Shown piece by piece: positions 15,037-22,007 of a stretch of 23,181 nucleotides of DNA (the stretch's first letter is position 1; each line of letters opens with the position of its first letter). Below the pieces are notes generated by a model that saw nothing but the letters and a program-made list of their open reading frames with translations, made no database searches and had not been told where the DNA came from. This stretch comes from a virus: positions 1 through 23,181 of the IMG/VR virus record IMGVR_UViG_3300022921_000115. One strand, given 5' to 3'. A program made the translations under genes and the position numbers.

Positions 15037-16440
15037 ATGAGTAGATATAGAGCAACAATGAGTGAACTTTTACAAAAAGTACACGAGCAAGATAAAGACC
15101 ACGAAGTATCAATGGCAAGAGGTGAACTAGAGGCAATTGCTGATAAGGCAACTCAACTTGCTTCAGCACTAAAAGGCAAATCAGATGAAGGCAATCCACT
15201 AGAAGCTTGGGTACAATCTAAAATTACAAAAGCAAAAGACTATATCAATTCAGTTTCAGACTATATGTTGTACAATCCTGATATGAAACAAAATGAAGAA
15301 ACTATATTAGAAAAAACTTATGGTTGGACTTTAGTTTCAAAAGCAAAAGACCTTGCTAAAAAGTTTGCTAATAATTACACAAAAGCTGTAGATGAAATAG
15401 AAAAACTAGAAAAGGGTTTATCTAAAAATCCTACAGTTGAAAAAGAATTAATGAAGTATAACGAAGAAGTTGAATTAGAAGAAGGCAAAATCAAAGATAT
15501 ATTTACTGCTAATAAAGAAGGCGAAAGTATAGAACAAATTGCTAAAAGATTAAATATGTCAGTTGCAACTGTTAAAAAACTTTTAGGTGAAGAAATTATA
15601 GATGAAAAAATTGCAGACAGTATTATTAAAGATTTACAAAAAGCATATGGTGATTTAAAAGGCAAAACTATATCTCCAGAAATGGCAACAAAAATATCAA
15701 AACATTTAGACGGTCAATCGTTTGATGTAGTTACATTAAGACAATTAATGAAAGCAAATATACCTTTTATATCTACAATCGCTAGAAATAAAATATATAA
15801 GAAGACAGGTAAGTTTGAAGAAGTAGAATTAGAAGAAGTTAAAACTCCTTCTATAGAACCTGACAAAAGATCAGACGGCGAAAAAGATATTGATAAAATT
15901 AAACTTGCAAAAGAAAAAGACACAGACGCAATAGAAAAACAATTAATTGCTGCTCAAGGTCAAATTAATATTTTAAAACAAAAATTAGAAAACGAAAAAA
16001 ATAAAGTAATTAAACCAGAACCAAATCCTGAAACAGGAGAAGTTCCATTAACAGTAGGTGTTGCATACAAATATTTCAAAGATAAAGAAATGAAAAAAGA
16101 ATCAGTAGATAATTATCCGACAAGTGATATTGCAAAACATAAAAAAGATGTTGCAGCTGATCCTAAAATGGGTGAAAAGAAACCTGTACATTTGGGTGCA
16201 AAAATGACTTACGAAAGTATTGCGGCTGTAAAAAACAAGGCAGAAAAAACAGGTATGCCTTACAGTATATTAAAACAAGTTTATGATAGAGGTATGGCCG
16301 CTTGGAGAGGCGGACACAGACCTGGTGCTACACAAGTACAATGGGCACTTGCTAGAGTAAATTCATTTGTAACAAAATCCTCAGGTACGTGGGGTGGCGC
16401 TGATAGTGATTTAGCGAAAAAAGTAAAGGGGGAAAAATAA
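15037..16440 (+). CDS. Multidomain late protein, 467 aa, with DUF5824-like C-terminus
   Basis: AGGAG at 15028-15032 precedes the ATG. The N-terminal domain contains MARGELEAIADKATQLASAL and EAWVQSKITKAKDYINSV, a pair of helices I associate with conserved proteins of T4-like marine phages. A helix-turn-helix-like element, GESIEQIAKRLNMSVATVKK, lies at about 162-181. The element VELEE occurs twice (about 145 and 267), flanking the middle region. A Lys/Glu-rich linker follows. The last 65 residues (GMPYSILKQVYDRGMAAW, GHRPGATQVQWALARVNSF, GTWGGADSDLAKK) resemble the domain I know as DUF5824. No enzyme motif is evident. Abundant charge and its operon position suggest a core, scaffold or internal head role (inference). 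Confidence 0.75.
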   Translation: MSRYRATMSELLQKVHEQDKDHEVSMARGELEAIADKATQLASALKGKSDEGNPLEAWVQSKITKAKDYINSVSDYMLYNPDMKQNEETILEKTYGWTLVSKAKDLAKKFANNYTKAVDEIEKLEKGLSKNPTVEKELMKYNEEVELEEGKIKDIFTANKEGESIEQIAKRLNMSVATVKKLLGEEIIDEKIADSIIKDLQKAYGDLKGKTISPEMATKISKHLDGQSFDVVTLRQLMKANIPFISTIARNKIYKKTGKFEEVELEEVKTPSIEPDKRSDGEKDIDKIKLAKEKDTDAIEKQLIAAQGQINILKQKLENEKNKVIKPEPNPETGEVPLTVGVAYKYFKDKEMKKESVDNYPTSDIAKHKKDVAADPKMGEKKPVHLGAKMTYESIAAVKNKAEKTGMPYSILKQVYDRGMAAWRGGHRPGATQVQWALARVNSFVTKSSGTWGGADSDLAKKVKGEK

Positions 16441-17504
16441 TGACAAAGTATCTAAAAACTAGAGAAGGTAGTTTGGAGGATTTAGCAAAACAAATGCAAA
16501 ACAAAGTTATTGAATCTGATTACCAAGATAAATTTAAAAAAGAATTAGACAAGGCAGGCAAACCTATCGGTCAAATGACTGGTGTAGAAAAGAAAGCATT
16601 TTTTAATAAGATAGATAAAATGCACACTGCTAAAAATGAACAGGCAAAAAACTCATACGCAATTGGTATGGCGGCTGCTATGAAAGCAAAGAACGATCAA
16701 CCACCTTTAAAGAAATCTACTATTACAAAGGCACACGATATTGCTAAGTCAATAGAGAAAGATCAAAAAGAAGATTACACTAAAAAAGATGTAGATAAAT
16801 TTCACACTAAATTAGATAAACTTGTTCACAAATCTTTTGGACATTCTTCAGATGAAAAGAAAAAAGAAATGAAAGAGGCAAGGTGGGAAATTGAAGGTAG
16901 AGTTTCATACAAAGGTATAGGTAGTGAAGATAGTTTTCATATGGTCATTGACGCACCAACTGAAAGTGCTGCTGAAAGAAAAGCATATGATGAATTAGAT
17001 AAAGCAAGACAAAGAAAAAAAATAGGTCCAGGTGGTGGCGGTAGTATTGATGACGCTGAAATTGAATATATTGAAAAAACTAATGATAAATTATCATCAC
17101 CAGAAACAGGTCGTTTGATGAACAGTTATGATCCTACACAAAAAGAAGAAGTACATCCACACGTTAAGAAAATGATAAAAGACGGTGAGAGTGATGAGAA
17201 GATTAAGAAAATGCACCCAGAGCTTAAAGATGATGAGTTAGAAAAATTAAAAGAAACTCATTCGTTTGTAACTAATAAACAAAACGAAAAACAAAAAGAA
17301 GTGGGTGGTGAAAAAGAACCTATCAAAACTAAAAAGAATGAATGGAAAACTTTTGCAATGATGGCTGCAGAATTGAGAGAAAAAAAAGAAGATAAAAAAG
17401 AAATGCAGGCAGGTGATGATACAAGAGATAAAAAAGTAAAAACAATGACAGGTGAAATTGCAACTACACCTGAAATGAACCCAAAAGTAGATTACAAGTA
17501 CTAA
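16440..17504 (+). CDS. Lysine/glutamate-rich late protein, 354 aa
   Basis: The start overlaps the previous stop (TAATGA). The product is extremely charged. It has QMTGVEKKAFFNKIDKMHTA and NSYAIGMAAAMKAKNDQPPL near the N-terminus, then a long Lys/Asp/Glu helix. A small strand domain follows from about residue 150 (ARWEIEGRVSYKGIGSEDSF...MVIDAPTESAAERKAYDEL) with a GPGGGGS turn. A helical segment HPHVKKMIKDGESDEKIKKM then leads into a disordered tail. EIEGRVSYKG...APTESAAERKA resembles a small beta-alpha nucleic-acid-binding or ribosomal-like fold, but I cannot name a family. High charge and low complexity are typical of head-core and packaged proteins. Confidence 0.7.
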   Translation: MTKYLKTREGSLEDLAKQMQNKVIESDYQDKFKKELDKAGKPIGQMTGVEKKAFFNKIDKMHTAKNEQAKNSYAIGMAAAMKAKNDQPPLKKSTITKAHDIAKSIEKDQKEDYTKKDVDKFHTKLDKLVHKSFGHSSDEKKKEMKEARWEIEGRVSYKGIGSEDSFHMVIDAPTESAAERKAYDELDKARQRKKIGPGGGGSIDDAEIEYIEKTNDKLSSPETGRLMNSYDPTQKEEVHPHVKKMIKDGESDEKIKKMHPELKDDELEKLKETHSFVTNKQNEKQKEVGGEKEPIKTKKNEWKTFAMMAAELREKKEDKKEMQAGDDTRDKKVKTMTGEIATTPEMNPKVDYKY

Positions 17505-17507
17505 ACT

Positions 17508-17996
17508 ATGAAATCACGTATCTATTGTGATATGGATGGTGTTCTTTGCGACTTTAAAAAGGCAGCAGAGAAAGTTACTGGTATGCCTATATCAAAATGG
17601 TCATATGCAAGTAAACAAGAGAAGTGGCAACCAATCAAAGACACTCCACGATTTTGGCACACACTTCCTTGGATGCCAGGTGGAAGAGAGCTTTGGTCTT
17701 TCATCTCAAATAATAAACCACATATACTATCAGCATACGTAGAAGAAAGTTTTGATCCTAATTGCATACCAGGTAAATCACATTGGGCAAGAACTAATTT
17801 AGGTATTGCACCAGGTCGTGTACATTTAGTCAAAAGAGTACAAAAACAAAACTACGCCAAAGTGGTTGGTGTACCAGCTATTTTAATAGACGACTATAAG
17901 AAAAATACAGATCAATTCACACAAAGAGGTGGTATCGGAATACTACACACTTCTACTTCCAATACGATTAGAGAACTTAAAAAACTAGGTTTCTAG
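17508..17996 (+). CDS. HAD-family phosphatase, 5'(3')-deoxyribonucleotidase-like
   Basis: This is a HAD-superfamily hydrolase, 162 residues, which is short but typical of phage members. The nucleophile motif DMDGVLCDF is at residues 8-16, with D8 and the general acid D10. The second motif region is HILSAY (about 72-77). HLVKRVQKQNYA carries the motif III lysine and ILIDDYKKN supplies the motif IV aspartates. VLCDF and the helical cap (ISKWSYASKQEKW) resemble 5'(3')-deoxyribonucleotidases, which dephosphorylate nucleotides. A polynucleotide 3'-phosphatase role is an alternative, given the kinase and ligase-like genes upstream. No ribosome-binding sequence is obvious in the three-base gap after the previous stop. 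Confidence 0.85.
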   Translation: MKSRIYCDMDGVLCDFKKAAEKVTGMPISKWSYASKQEKWQPIKDTPRFWHTLPWMPGGRELWSFISNNKPHILSAYVEESFDPNCIPGKSHWARTNLGIAPGRVHLVKRVQKQNYAKVVGVPAILIDDYKKNTDQFTQRGGIGILHTSTSNTIRELKKLGF

Positions 17997-18006
17997 TATC
18001 CATTCT

Positions 18007-18014
18007 TATAAATA
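18007..18014 (+). promoter_or_regulatory. T4-late-type promoter (TATAAATA)
   Basis: This exact TATAAATA, followed by GT, lies in the 57-base gap after the phosphatase gene. By T4 geometry +1 falls near 18020, leaving a leader of about 34 bases that contains AAGGAG (18042-18047) before the ATG at 18054. It is the clearest late promoter in the window. Confidence 0.8.
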
Positions 18015-18053
18015 GTACTGTTATATAACAATTACTAATTTAAGGAGAGATAT

Positions 18054-18611
18054 ATGTCTTTATGGGGAAACGATATAAAGCCTAAAAATCTTACAGACGA
18101 AGAAAAAAAAGAAGTCTATGCAACCGCTCAAGGTTGGGTAAGAGAAGCAGGCTCAGTATTATCAGGTAATGATAATCCAAATGCAGATCCTGAAGTATTA
18201 GTAGCAATCGGCGGATTAGCTACAAATATGGGTTCAGCAAATATTACTGAAATAGAATTTGTAACAACATCAATCGGTGCAGCTGCTGGTGGAAACATTG
18301 ACGTTAGAGTAAGATTTAACGAAAGAGTTGACATTACAGGAACACCACAAGTAACAGTAACTAACGACCAAACAGGTAGTGGTACTGATGCTACATTTAC
18401 AGCAGATTATAACTCTGGTACAGGAACTAACGAAATTGTATTCAGAGCAACTTATGGTGCTGCAGATGGTGGTATTGCTGAGAATGATGTATTATCAATT
18501 GGCTCTAACGCAGTAGCACTTAACAGTGGTACTATTAAAGATGCTGGTACAACAACAAACTCTACAATTACAAACGCTGCTCAAGCAGGTACATTAACTG
18601 TAGCAGCTTAA
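18054..18611 (+). CDS. Decoration/fibre-like virion protein with Ig-like beta domain, 185 aa
   Basis: The short N-terminal part, MSLWGNDIKPKNLTDEEKKE plus VYATAQGWVREAG, is of a type seen in abundant virion proteins of marine T4-like phages. From about residue 62 a beta-sandwich repeat follows: VRVRFNERVDITGTPQVTVT, TADYNSGTGTNEIVFRA, SNAVALNSGTIKDAG. This pattern (hydrophobic strand, xVxVTGTPxxxV, GSGTxxxxF, LNxGTIKDA) matches Ig-like repeats in bacterial surface proteins and phage decoration or fibre proteins. Codon use is richer in GCT, GGT and GCA than in neighbouring genes, as expected for an abundant protein. It has its own late promoter, a strong ribosome-binding site and a terminator-like hairpin after it, forming a single-gene unit. 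Confidence 0.75.
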   Translation: MSLWGNDIKPKNLTDEEKKEVYATAQGWVREAGSVLSGNDNPNADPEVLVAIGGLATNMGSANITEIEFVTTSIGAAAGGNIDVRVRFNERVDITGTPQVTVTNDQTGSGTDATFTADYNSGTGTNEIVFRATYGAADGGIAENDVLSIGSNAVALNSGTIKDAGTTTNSTITNAAQAGTLTVAA

Positions 18612-18621
18612 TAACAATATC

Positions 18622-18650
18622 ATATAAGGGCGCTCAAAGTGCCCTTATAT
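18622..18650 (+). terminator. Strong hairpin terminator after the decoration-like gene
   Basis: A 13-base left arm (18622-18634, ATATAAGGGCGCT) pairs with 18638-18650 (AGTGCCCTTATAT) around the three-base loop CAA, with a single G-U wobble. The AT-rich lower stem supplies T-rich sequence at the 3' side, followed by ATATACTATAT. It is the strongest inverted repeat I found in the window. Confidence 0.75.
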
Positions 18651-18722
18651 ATACTATATGAACAAATTGATCTAGGCAAATACCTAGAGTAGCATTCCCG
18701 AAAGGGTTAACAGGAGAAAAAA
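18651..18722 (+). promoter_or_regulatory. Structured leader upstream of the second fibre-like gene
   Basis: This 72-base gap contains two further stem-loops. TCTAGG (18671-18676) pairs with CCTAGA (18683-18688) around CAAATA. CCC-GAAA-GGG (18697-18706) is a three-pair stem with a GNRA-type tetraloop. CAGGAG (18711-18716) then precedes the ATG at 18723. I see no promoter here. It may be an mRNA-stabilising or translation-tuning leader produced by read-through or processing at the upstream hairpin. It matches no riboswitch that I recognise. Confidence 0.5.
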
Positions 18723-19184
18723 ATGGCAGATAAAAAAATAACAGCGTTGTCTGATTTGGGTAACGCATTAGCAAGTGCAGACTTGTTTCACGTAGTTGAC
18801 GATCCGTCAGGTACACCAATCAATAAAAAAATATCAGCAGAAGATGTTTTTAATAATATTCCTTCTTGGATAGGATTAAAAGATACTGCTCAAACAATTG
18901 TTGGTGACGGTTCAACTGAATCAGCAGTAACACTTACTGAAAGTACAACTTTAGTTAATGCAACTTCAGGTGCTGCTCCAGTAACAGTAGCAAACGGTGC
19001 TGATGGTCAAGTTAAAATTATAATTAACAACTCAACAGCTGGTAGTAATGCAGTAACAATTACACCTGCAAACTTTGTTTCAGGATCTACTGTAAATATA
19101 GATGCACCAGGTAGAAGTGTTATTTTATTTTTTAAAGATAGTAACTGGAATGTAATTGGTGGTAACGGATACGTAATCGCATAA
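18723..19184 (+). CDS. Fibre-like virion protein, 153 aa
   Basis: The N-terminus DKKITALSDLGNALASADLF, followed by HVVDDPSGTPINKKI, is a recurrent attachment module of marine phage fibre-type proteins. These typically open with a K-I-T/S-x-L motif and have a conserved DDPSGTPxNKKI turn. The rest is beta-rich with repeated Thr/Val strands (SAVTLTESTTLVNATSG, VKIIINNSTAGSNAVTITPA) and ends in SVILFFKDSNWNVIGGNGY. That resembles the capping segment of trimeric fibre domains. It has no signal peptide or membrane segment. The preceding leader contains CAGGAG. It probably forms a short head or tail fibre, or an appendage base. Confidence 0.75.
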   Translation: MADKKITALSDLGNALASADLFHVVDDPSGTPINKKISAEDVFNNIPSWIGLKDTAQTIVGDGSTESAVTLTESTTLVNATSGAAPVTVANGADGQVKIIINNSTAGSNAVTITPANFVSGSTVNIDAPGRSVILFFKDSNWNVIGGNGYVIA

Positions 19185-19197
19185 TTAAGGAGATATT

Positions 19198-19398
19198 ATG
19201 AAAATTGATGAAAAGATATTACAAGAAGAATTAACAACTTTAAAATCTGATTTTGATAAGACAAAAAAACAAATTGAAAGCATTGAAAAAGAAGTTATGG
19301 TTATGAGAAATAATCTTAATGCAATTTACGGTGCTATGCAACAAACTGAAAAACTTTTAAAGTTAAGTAAGGAAAATAAAGATGATAAAAAAGTTTAA
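19198..19398 (+). CDS. Small coiled-coil protein, 66 aa
   Basis: AAGGAG at 19187-19192 precedes the ATG. The product is an almost continuous amphipathic helix with heptad-like spacing of Leu, Ile and Met (residues about 5-57). A lysine/aspartate-rich tail (KENKDDKKV) follows. This suggests a homo-oligomeric coiled coil, perhaps a virion or assembly protein. The end overlaps the next small gene by 17 bases. No family is recognised. Confidence 0.75.
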   Translation: MKIDEKILQEELTTLKSDFDKTKKQIESIEKEVMVMRNNLNAIYGAMQQTEKLLKLSKENKDDKKV

Positions 19399-19516
19399 AT
19401 CTTTTGTAAAAGAAGAAGAACTAAAAGACTTTGAAGAAGATTTAGTAGGTGATAAAGAAAAAGAAACCGAAAAATCAAATTCAAATATTAAAGAGGAGAA
19501 AAATGAAAACTTTTAA
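19382..19516 (+). CDS. Small acidic protein with capsid-targeting-like leader, 44 aa
   Basis: This ORF overlaps the coiled-coil gene by 17 bases and the following gene by 14 bases. The start MIKKFKSFVKEEE matches the pattern of T4 head-targeting peptides (basic, FKxF, then hydrophobic-x-E). The rest is highly acidic and lacks structure (ELKDFEEDLVGDKEKETEKS). That composition is typical of head-core or internal proteins. It may be a real packaged peptide. Alternatively it may be a remnant, since the next gene begins with a similar leader. Confidence 0.5.
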   Translation: MIKKFKSFVKEEELKDFEEDLVGDKEKETEKSNSNIKEEKNENF

Positions 19517-19937
19517 ACAACACGTAAAAGAAGGTTCTTATATGGGTGGGCAAGTTGGAAGTACAACTTCTAACTCTCCTGAAGATAGTGCTTTAGGTGC
19601 TCATAACATACAGGATCCTGATGTTCTTAAAAGAGTTAATGCATTTGTAGGTTCTATTGCCGAAAGGGAATACATTAAACCACAATTTGCAGTTGATGAA
19701 TTAAGAGAGAAGTTACATAGAATAGGATTAACAGTATCGCCAGTTGATATGAACGGTGATAATGGTAAAGTAACAGCTGAAGTGAAACAATTTGGTGGAA
19801 GATTTGGTAAAGATACCGATGGTTCTGATATTAATGATGATGGTATATCTCATAGAAAAGAAGGTGGTTTGAAACTAGAAGTTAGTTACGAAACACTTAA
19901 AAACGGAACATCTAAGGTCTACGCTAAATTAGTGTAG
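19503..19937 (+). CDS. Conserved marine T4-like phage protein, 144 aa
   Basis: The frame is open further upstream, but GAGGAG at 19493-19498 and the leader MKTFKQHVKEG fix the start at ATG 19503. After the leader comes a Ser/Gly-rich stretch, then LGAHNIQDPDVLKRVNAFVG, IKPQFAVDELREKLHRIGL, a strand region and KEGGLKLEVSYETLKNGTSK. These blocks are familiar from hypothetical proteins of T4-like cyanophages. The HRIGL-x-VSPVD...GDNGKV segment looks like a small alpha/beta domain. The V-K-E before Gly at residue 10 may be a processing site. The function is unknown. Confidence 0.75.
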   Translation: MKTFKQHVKEGSYMGGQVGSTTSNSPEDSALGAHNIQDPDVLKRVNAFVGSIAEREYIKPQFAVDELREKLHRIGLTVSPVDMNGDNGKVTAEVKQFGGRFGKDTDGSDINDDGISHRKEGGLKLEVSYETLKNGTSKVYAKLV

Positions 19938-20303
19938 ATGATGTTTAGAGAGATAACCAAAGATAATTGGTTGTTGTTTGCACAACATCATTATGATAAT
20001 CCTACTCTGGAAAGAGAAAAGGAATTTTATGATGATGTCAAACGATTTAAATATCTTAAAAGGTTATTTCGTAGATATAAGATAACTGGTGAAATCAAAG
20101 TAAGACTTATCGTAAATCACGTTATAGTTTTACAAAATGTTTTTGGTGTAGAGGCAGCTTGTATATTACTATTATATAAAATAGATAGACAATATTGGCC
20201 TATACTTAAAACAGTTTTAGATTATTTACAGTATCTATATCCACACGAACTAAACAATGTTTCAGTAGATGAAAACGTTAAGAAATTTTTAGAGGAACTA
20301 TAA
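19938..20303 (+). CDS. Conserved helical phage protein, 121 aa
   Basis: The gene follows the previous stop with no gap; there are two consecutive ATGs (19938, 19941). The product is helical: KEFYDDVKRFKYLKRLFRRY, then GEIKVRLIVNHVIVLQNVFG, VEAACILLLYKIDRQYWPIL and a last amphipathic helix. YLKRLFRRYxxTGEIKxRLIxNHxIVLxNVFG is a strongly conserved pattern in marine T4-like phages. It is soluble-looking despite its hydrophobic patches. The function is unknown; neighbouring genes suggest a virion or assembly role. Its stop overlaps the next start (TAATG). Confidence 0.75.
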   Translation: MMFREITKDNWLLFAQHHYDNPTLEREKEFYDDVKRFKYLKRLFRRYKITGEIKVRLIVNHVIVLQNVFGVEAACILLLYKIDRQYWPILKTVLDYLQYLYPHELNNVSVDENVKKFLEEL

Positions 20304-20782
20304 TGGCAAATAGACCAGTTGATTTATTGATTGCGTATCGAGTTATAAAAATGTTAGTTACGCCATTTGATAAACAACCAGCATTTAAATATGGTATCAT
20401 AGACAAAGATGGTAATGTATTAAAAAAATACAATACTATAAAAGGTACCGAAGAAAAAAGAGCGTACACAATACTACACAAGTTTGTATTTAATTTAAAA
20501 AGAATACTTGCTAAAGTAGGTATTAGAGGTGCGTTAGGATCATTTGCTGTTGCCGCTGCTTTATTACTAAAAGAAAACAAAGAATTTGCTAAACACAAAT
20601 CTCTAATAGAATCAACAATCATAAAATATTTAAAAGAAACAAATCAGTATGATGACTTTCTTGCTGAACATAGAGAAATATCAGAAATAGATGATGAACC
20701 AATTGGTACATATTTTGGTGTTGATGTCTATGACAGAAACGGAGAACTAGTATCGGAGTTTGACTATGCCAAAACATTATAA
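20303..20782 (+). CDS. Conserved virion-type protein, 159 aa
   Basis: Translation is coupled to the preceding gene through TAATG. Conserved-looking blocks include RPVDLLIAYRVIKMLVTPFD, AFKYGIIDKDGNVLKKYNTI, YTILHKFVFNLKRILAKVG and an alanine-rich segment (ALGSFAVAAALLL). The last could be a buried helix rather than a true membrane span. The same order of blocks occurs in conserved proteins of T4-like cyanophages, some of which I associate with virions. No enzymatic motif is present. Confidence 0.75.
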   Translation: MANRPVDLLIAYRVIKMLVTPFDKQPAFKYGIIDKDGNVLKKYNTIKGTEEKRAYTILHKFVFNLKRILAKVGIRGALGSFAVAAALLLKENKEFAKHKSLIESTIIKYLKETNQYDDFLAEHREISEIDDEPIGTYFGVDVYDRNGELVSEFDYAKTL

Positions 20783-21116
20783 AGAAATGATGGATGAAAT
20801 CATCAACAAGATTGATGAAGACGCACCAGCAAATGCTGTAGGTACAGGTGCTAATGTGGCACTTCCTCCTGCAGTAGAACCAGGTGTTAAAAAGAAAGAT
20901 GATAAACGAGATCCTTTAATGTTTGCTAAACCTCTTAAAAGAAAAATTAAAGAGAGTGATGACAACAATAATGTCGTGTTAAAAAATATTATTGATAGGA
21001 TAGGAAACATTGAAACCAAACTTGATGAAAAAGTTTATGGTAAAACAGAATTTAAAATAGAAGAAGAAAAAGAATATAAGACTTTTAGAGATAAGTATAA
21101 TGCCAAAAAAATTTAA
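20766..21116 (+). CDS. Hypothetical protein, 116 aa
   Basis: GGAG at 20755-20758 is seven bases from ATG 20766, which I prefer to an in-frame TTG at 20760. The gene overlaps its neighbours by 17 bases on each side. An N-terminal helix (YKEMMDEIINKIDED) is followed by a flexible Ala/Gly/Pro segment (NAVGTGANVALPPAVEPG). A basic stretch (KKKDDKRDPLMFAKPLKRK) and a C-terminal coiled coil (VVLKNIIDRIGNIETKLDEK) complete it. The layout suggests an extended adaptor or internal virion protein. No family is recognised. Confidence 0.65.
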   Translation: MPKHYKEMMDEIINKIDEDAPANAVGTGANVALPPAVEPGVKKKDDKRDPLMFAKPLKRKIKESDDNNNVVLKNIIDRIGNIETKLDEKVYGKTEFKIEEEKEYKTFRDKYNAKKI

Positions 21117-21396
21117 AGAATATCTAGGATTACCTACAATTGCAATTGGAGGATTAGATAGTTATAGTCCTATGGTAAGTTTAGGTAAACAAGATGATAG
21201 ACCACCTAAAGGCAAAGGTGGCAGAGATAGTCGTGCTGTAGGTCTTGTTGCAAATTATACATCTCAAGGTGTAGGTACTATAAATCCTATATTAACAACT
21301 CCTACAAAACCAATCGTTACAAAAAAAGAAGATACAAATAAAATAAAAAAATCTCCTTTATATAAATTTATGAAGGATAAAAATATTTTAAAATAA
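21100..21396 (+). CDS. Hypothetical protein, 98 aa
   Basis: The gene overlaps its predecessor by 17 bases. The start MPKKFKEYLGL again has the basic KFKEYL look of head-leader peptides but lacks a clear hydrophobic-x-E site. The middle is Gly/Pro/Thr-rich and probably extended (GKQDDRPPKGKGGRDSRAVG, GTINPILTTPTKP), and a short lysine-rich helix ends it. It shows no membrane segment or catalytic motif. Its role is unknown. Confidence 0.65.
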   Translation: MPKKFKEYLGLPTIAIGGLDSYSPMVSLGKQDDRPPKGKGGRDSRAVGLVANYTSQGVGTINPILTTPTKPIVTKKEDTNKIKKSPLYKFMKDKNILK

Positions 21397-21405
21397 GGAA
21401 AAAAT

Positions 21406-22005
21406 ATGATAGACATTAACTTAATAGATATTATTGCAGACTTGATGATAAGATTTTGGCAATTTACAGTATTAGGAATTTTGATTATTATAGGTTTAGT
21501 TATTAACTTAACAGACAAATTTTTAAAAGGTAATAAAGTAGATTTTTCTTATACAGAATTACCACATATGCAACCAATTAGAATCCCAACTAAAGATAAA
21601 GGATTTTGGGGTGCGATATGGTTATGGTTTATGACAGTGAGAACATGGACGATTACAAAAGATTTTTATTATAAATTAAATGGACAAGAATATGTTATAC
21701 CAAAAGGATTTACATTTGATGGTGCGAGTGTACCAAAATTTCTGGCTTCGTTTTTATCACCTGTAGGTGTATTACTTATTGGTGGTTTAATACACGATTA
21801 TGCTTATAAGTATTCTGCTTTAAAACAAAAAAACGGTAGACTTTTTTTATTAAATCAAAAGATTGCAGATACAATTTTTAGAGATATAAACATAGAAGTA
21901 AATGGTTTTCATTTCTTAAATTATCTTGCTTATTGGGCATTAAGAATTGGTGGATTTGTTGCTTGGAATGGTCACAGAAAAAGAAACGCTAAAATAGAGG
22001 AGTAA
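21406..22005 (+). CDS. DUF1353 membrane-anchored protein, 199 aa
   Basis: A membrane helix lies at about residues 16-36 (WQFTVLGILIIIGLVINL). The DUF1353 domain follows from about 80, with the signature YVIPKGFTFDGASVPKFL (96-113), SPVGVLLIGGLIHDYAYKY (118-136) and a later ADTIFRDI. The HDYAYKY histidine and aspartate are the conserved polar residues of the family. Another hydrophobic helix sits near the C-terminus (FLNYLAYWALRIGGFVAW). DUF1353 proteins occur next to lysis genes in many phages and some are thought to act on the cell wall, though their activity is not established to my knowledge. Here it begins the probable lysis cluster. Confidence 0.85.
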   Translation: MIDINLIDIIADLMIRFWQFTVLGILIIIGLVINLTDKFLKGNKVDFSYTELPHMQPIRIPTKDKGFWGAIWLWFMTVRTWTITKDFYYKLNGQEYVIPKGFTFDGASVPKFLASFLSPVGVLLIGGLIHDYAYKYSALKQKNGRLFLLNQKIADTIFRDINIEVNGFHFLNYLAYWALRIGGFVAWNGHRKRNAKIEE

Positions 22006-22007
22006 AT

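Noticed and set aside
17527-17742. Plus-strand open frame inside the HAD phosphatase gene
   Set aside because: It is a shadow frame of a gene with clear catalytic motifs.
20540-20575. Alanine-rich segment in the 20303 gene as a membrane span
   Set aside because: It is short, flanked by charged residues and more likely a buried helix in a soluble virion-type protein.
20760-20768. TTG at 20760 as a start codon
   Set aside because: GGAG is only one base from it but seven from ATG 20766.
117-22000. Many minus-strand open frames of 60-115 codons (for example 903-1235, 4207-4542, 20278-20622)
   Set aside because: All lie opposite strongly supported + strand genes and have low-complexity Ser/Ile/Leu-rich translations typical of reverse-frame shadows.
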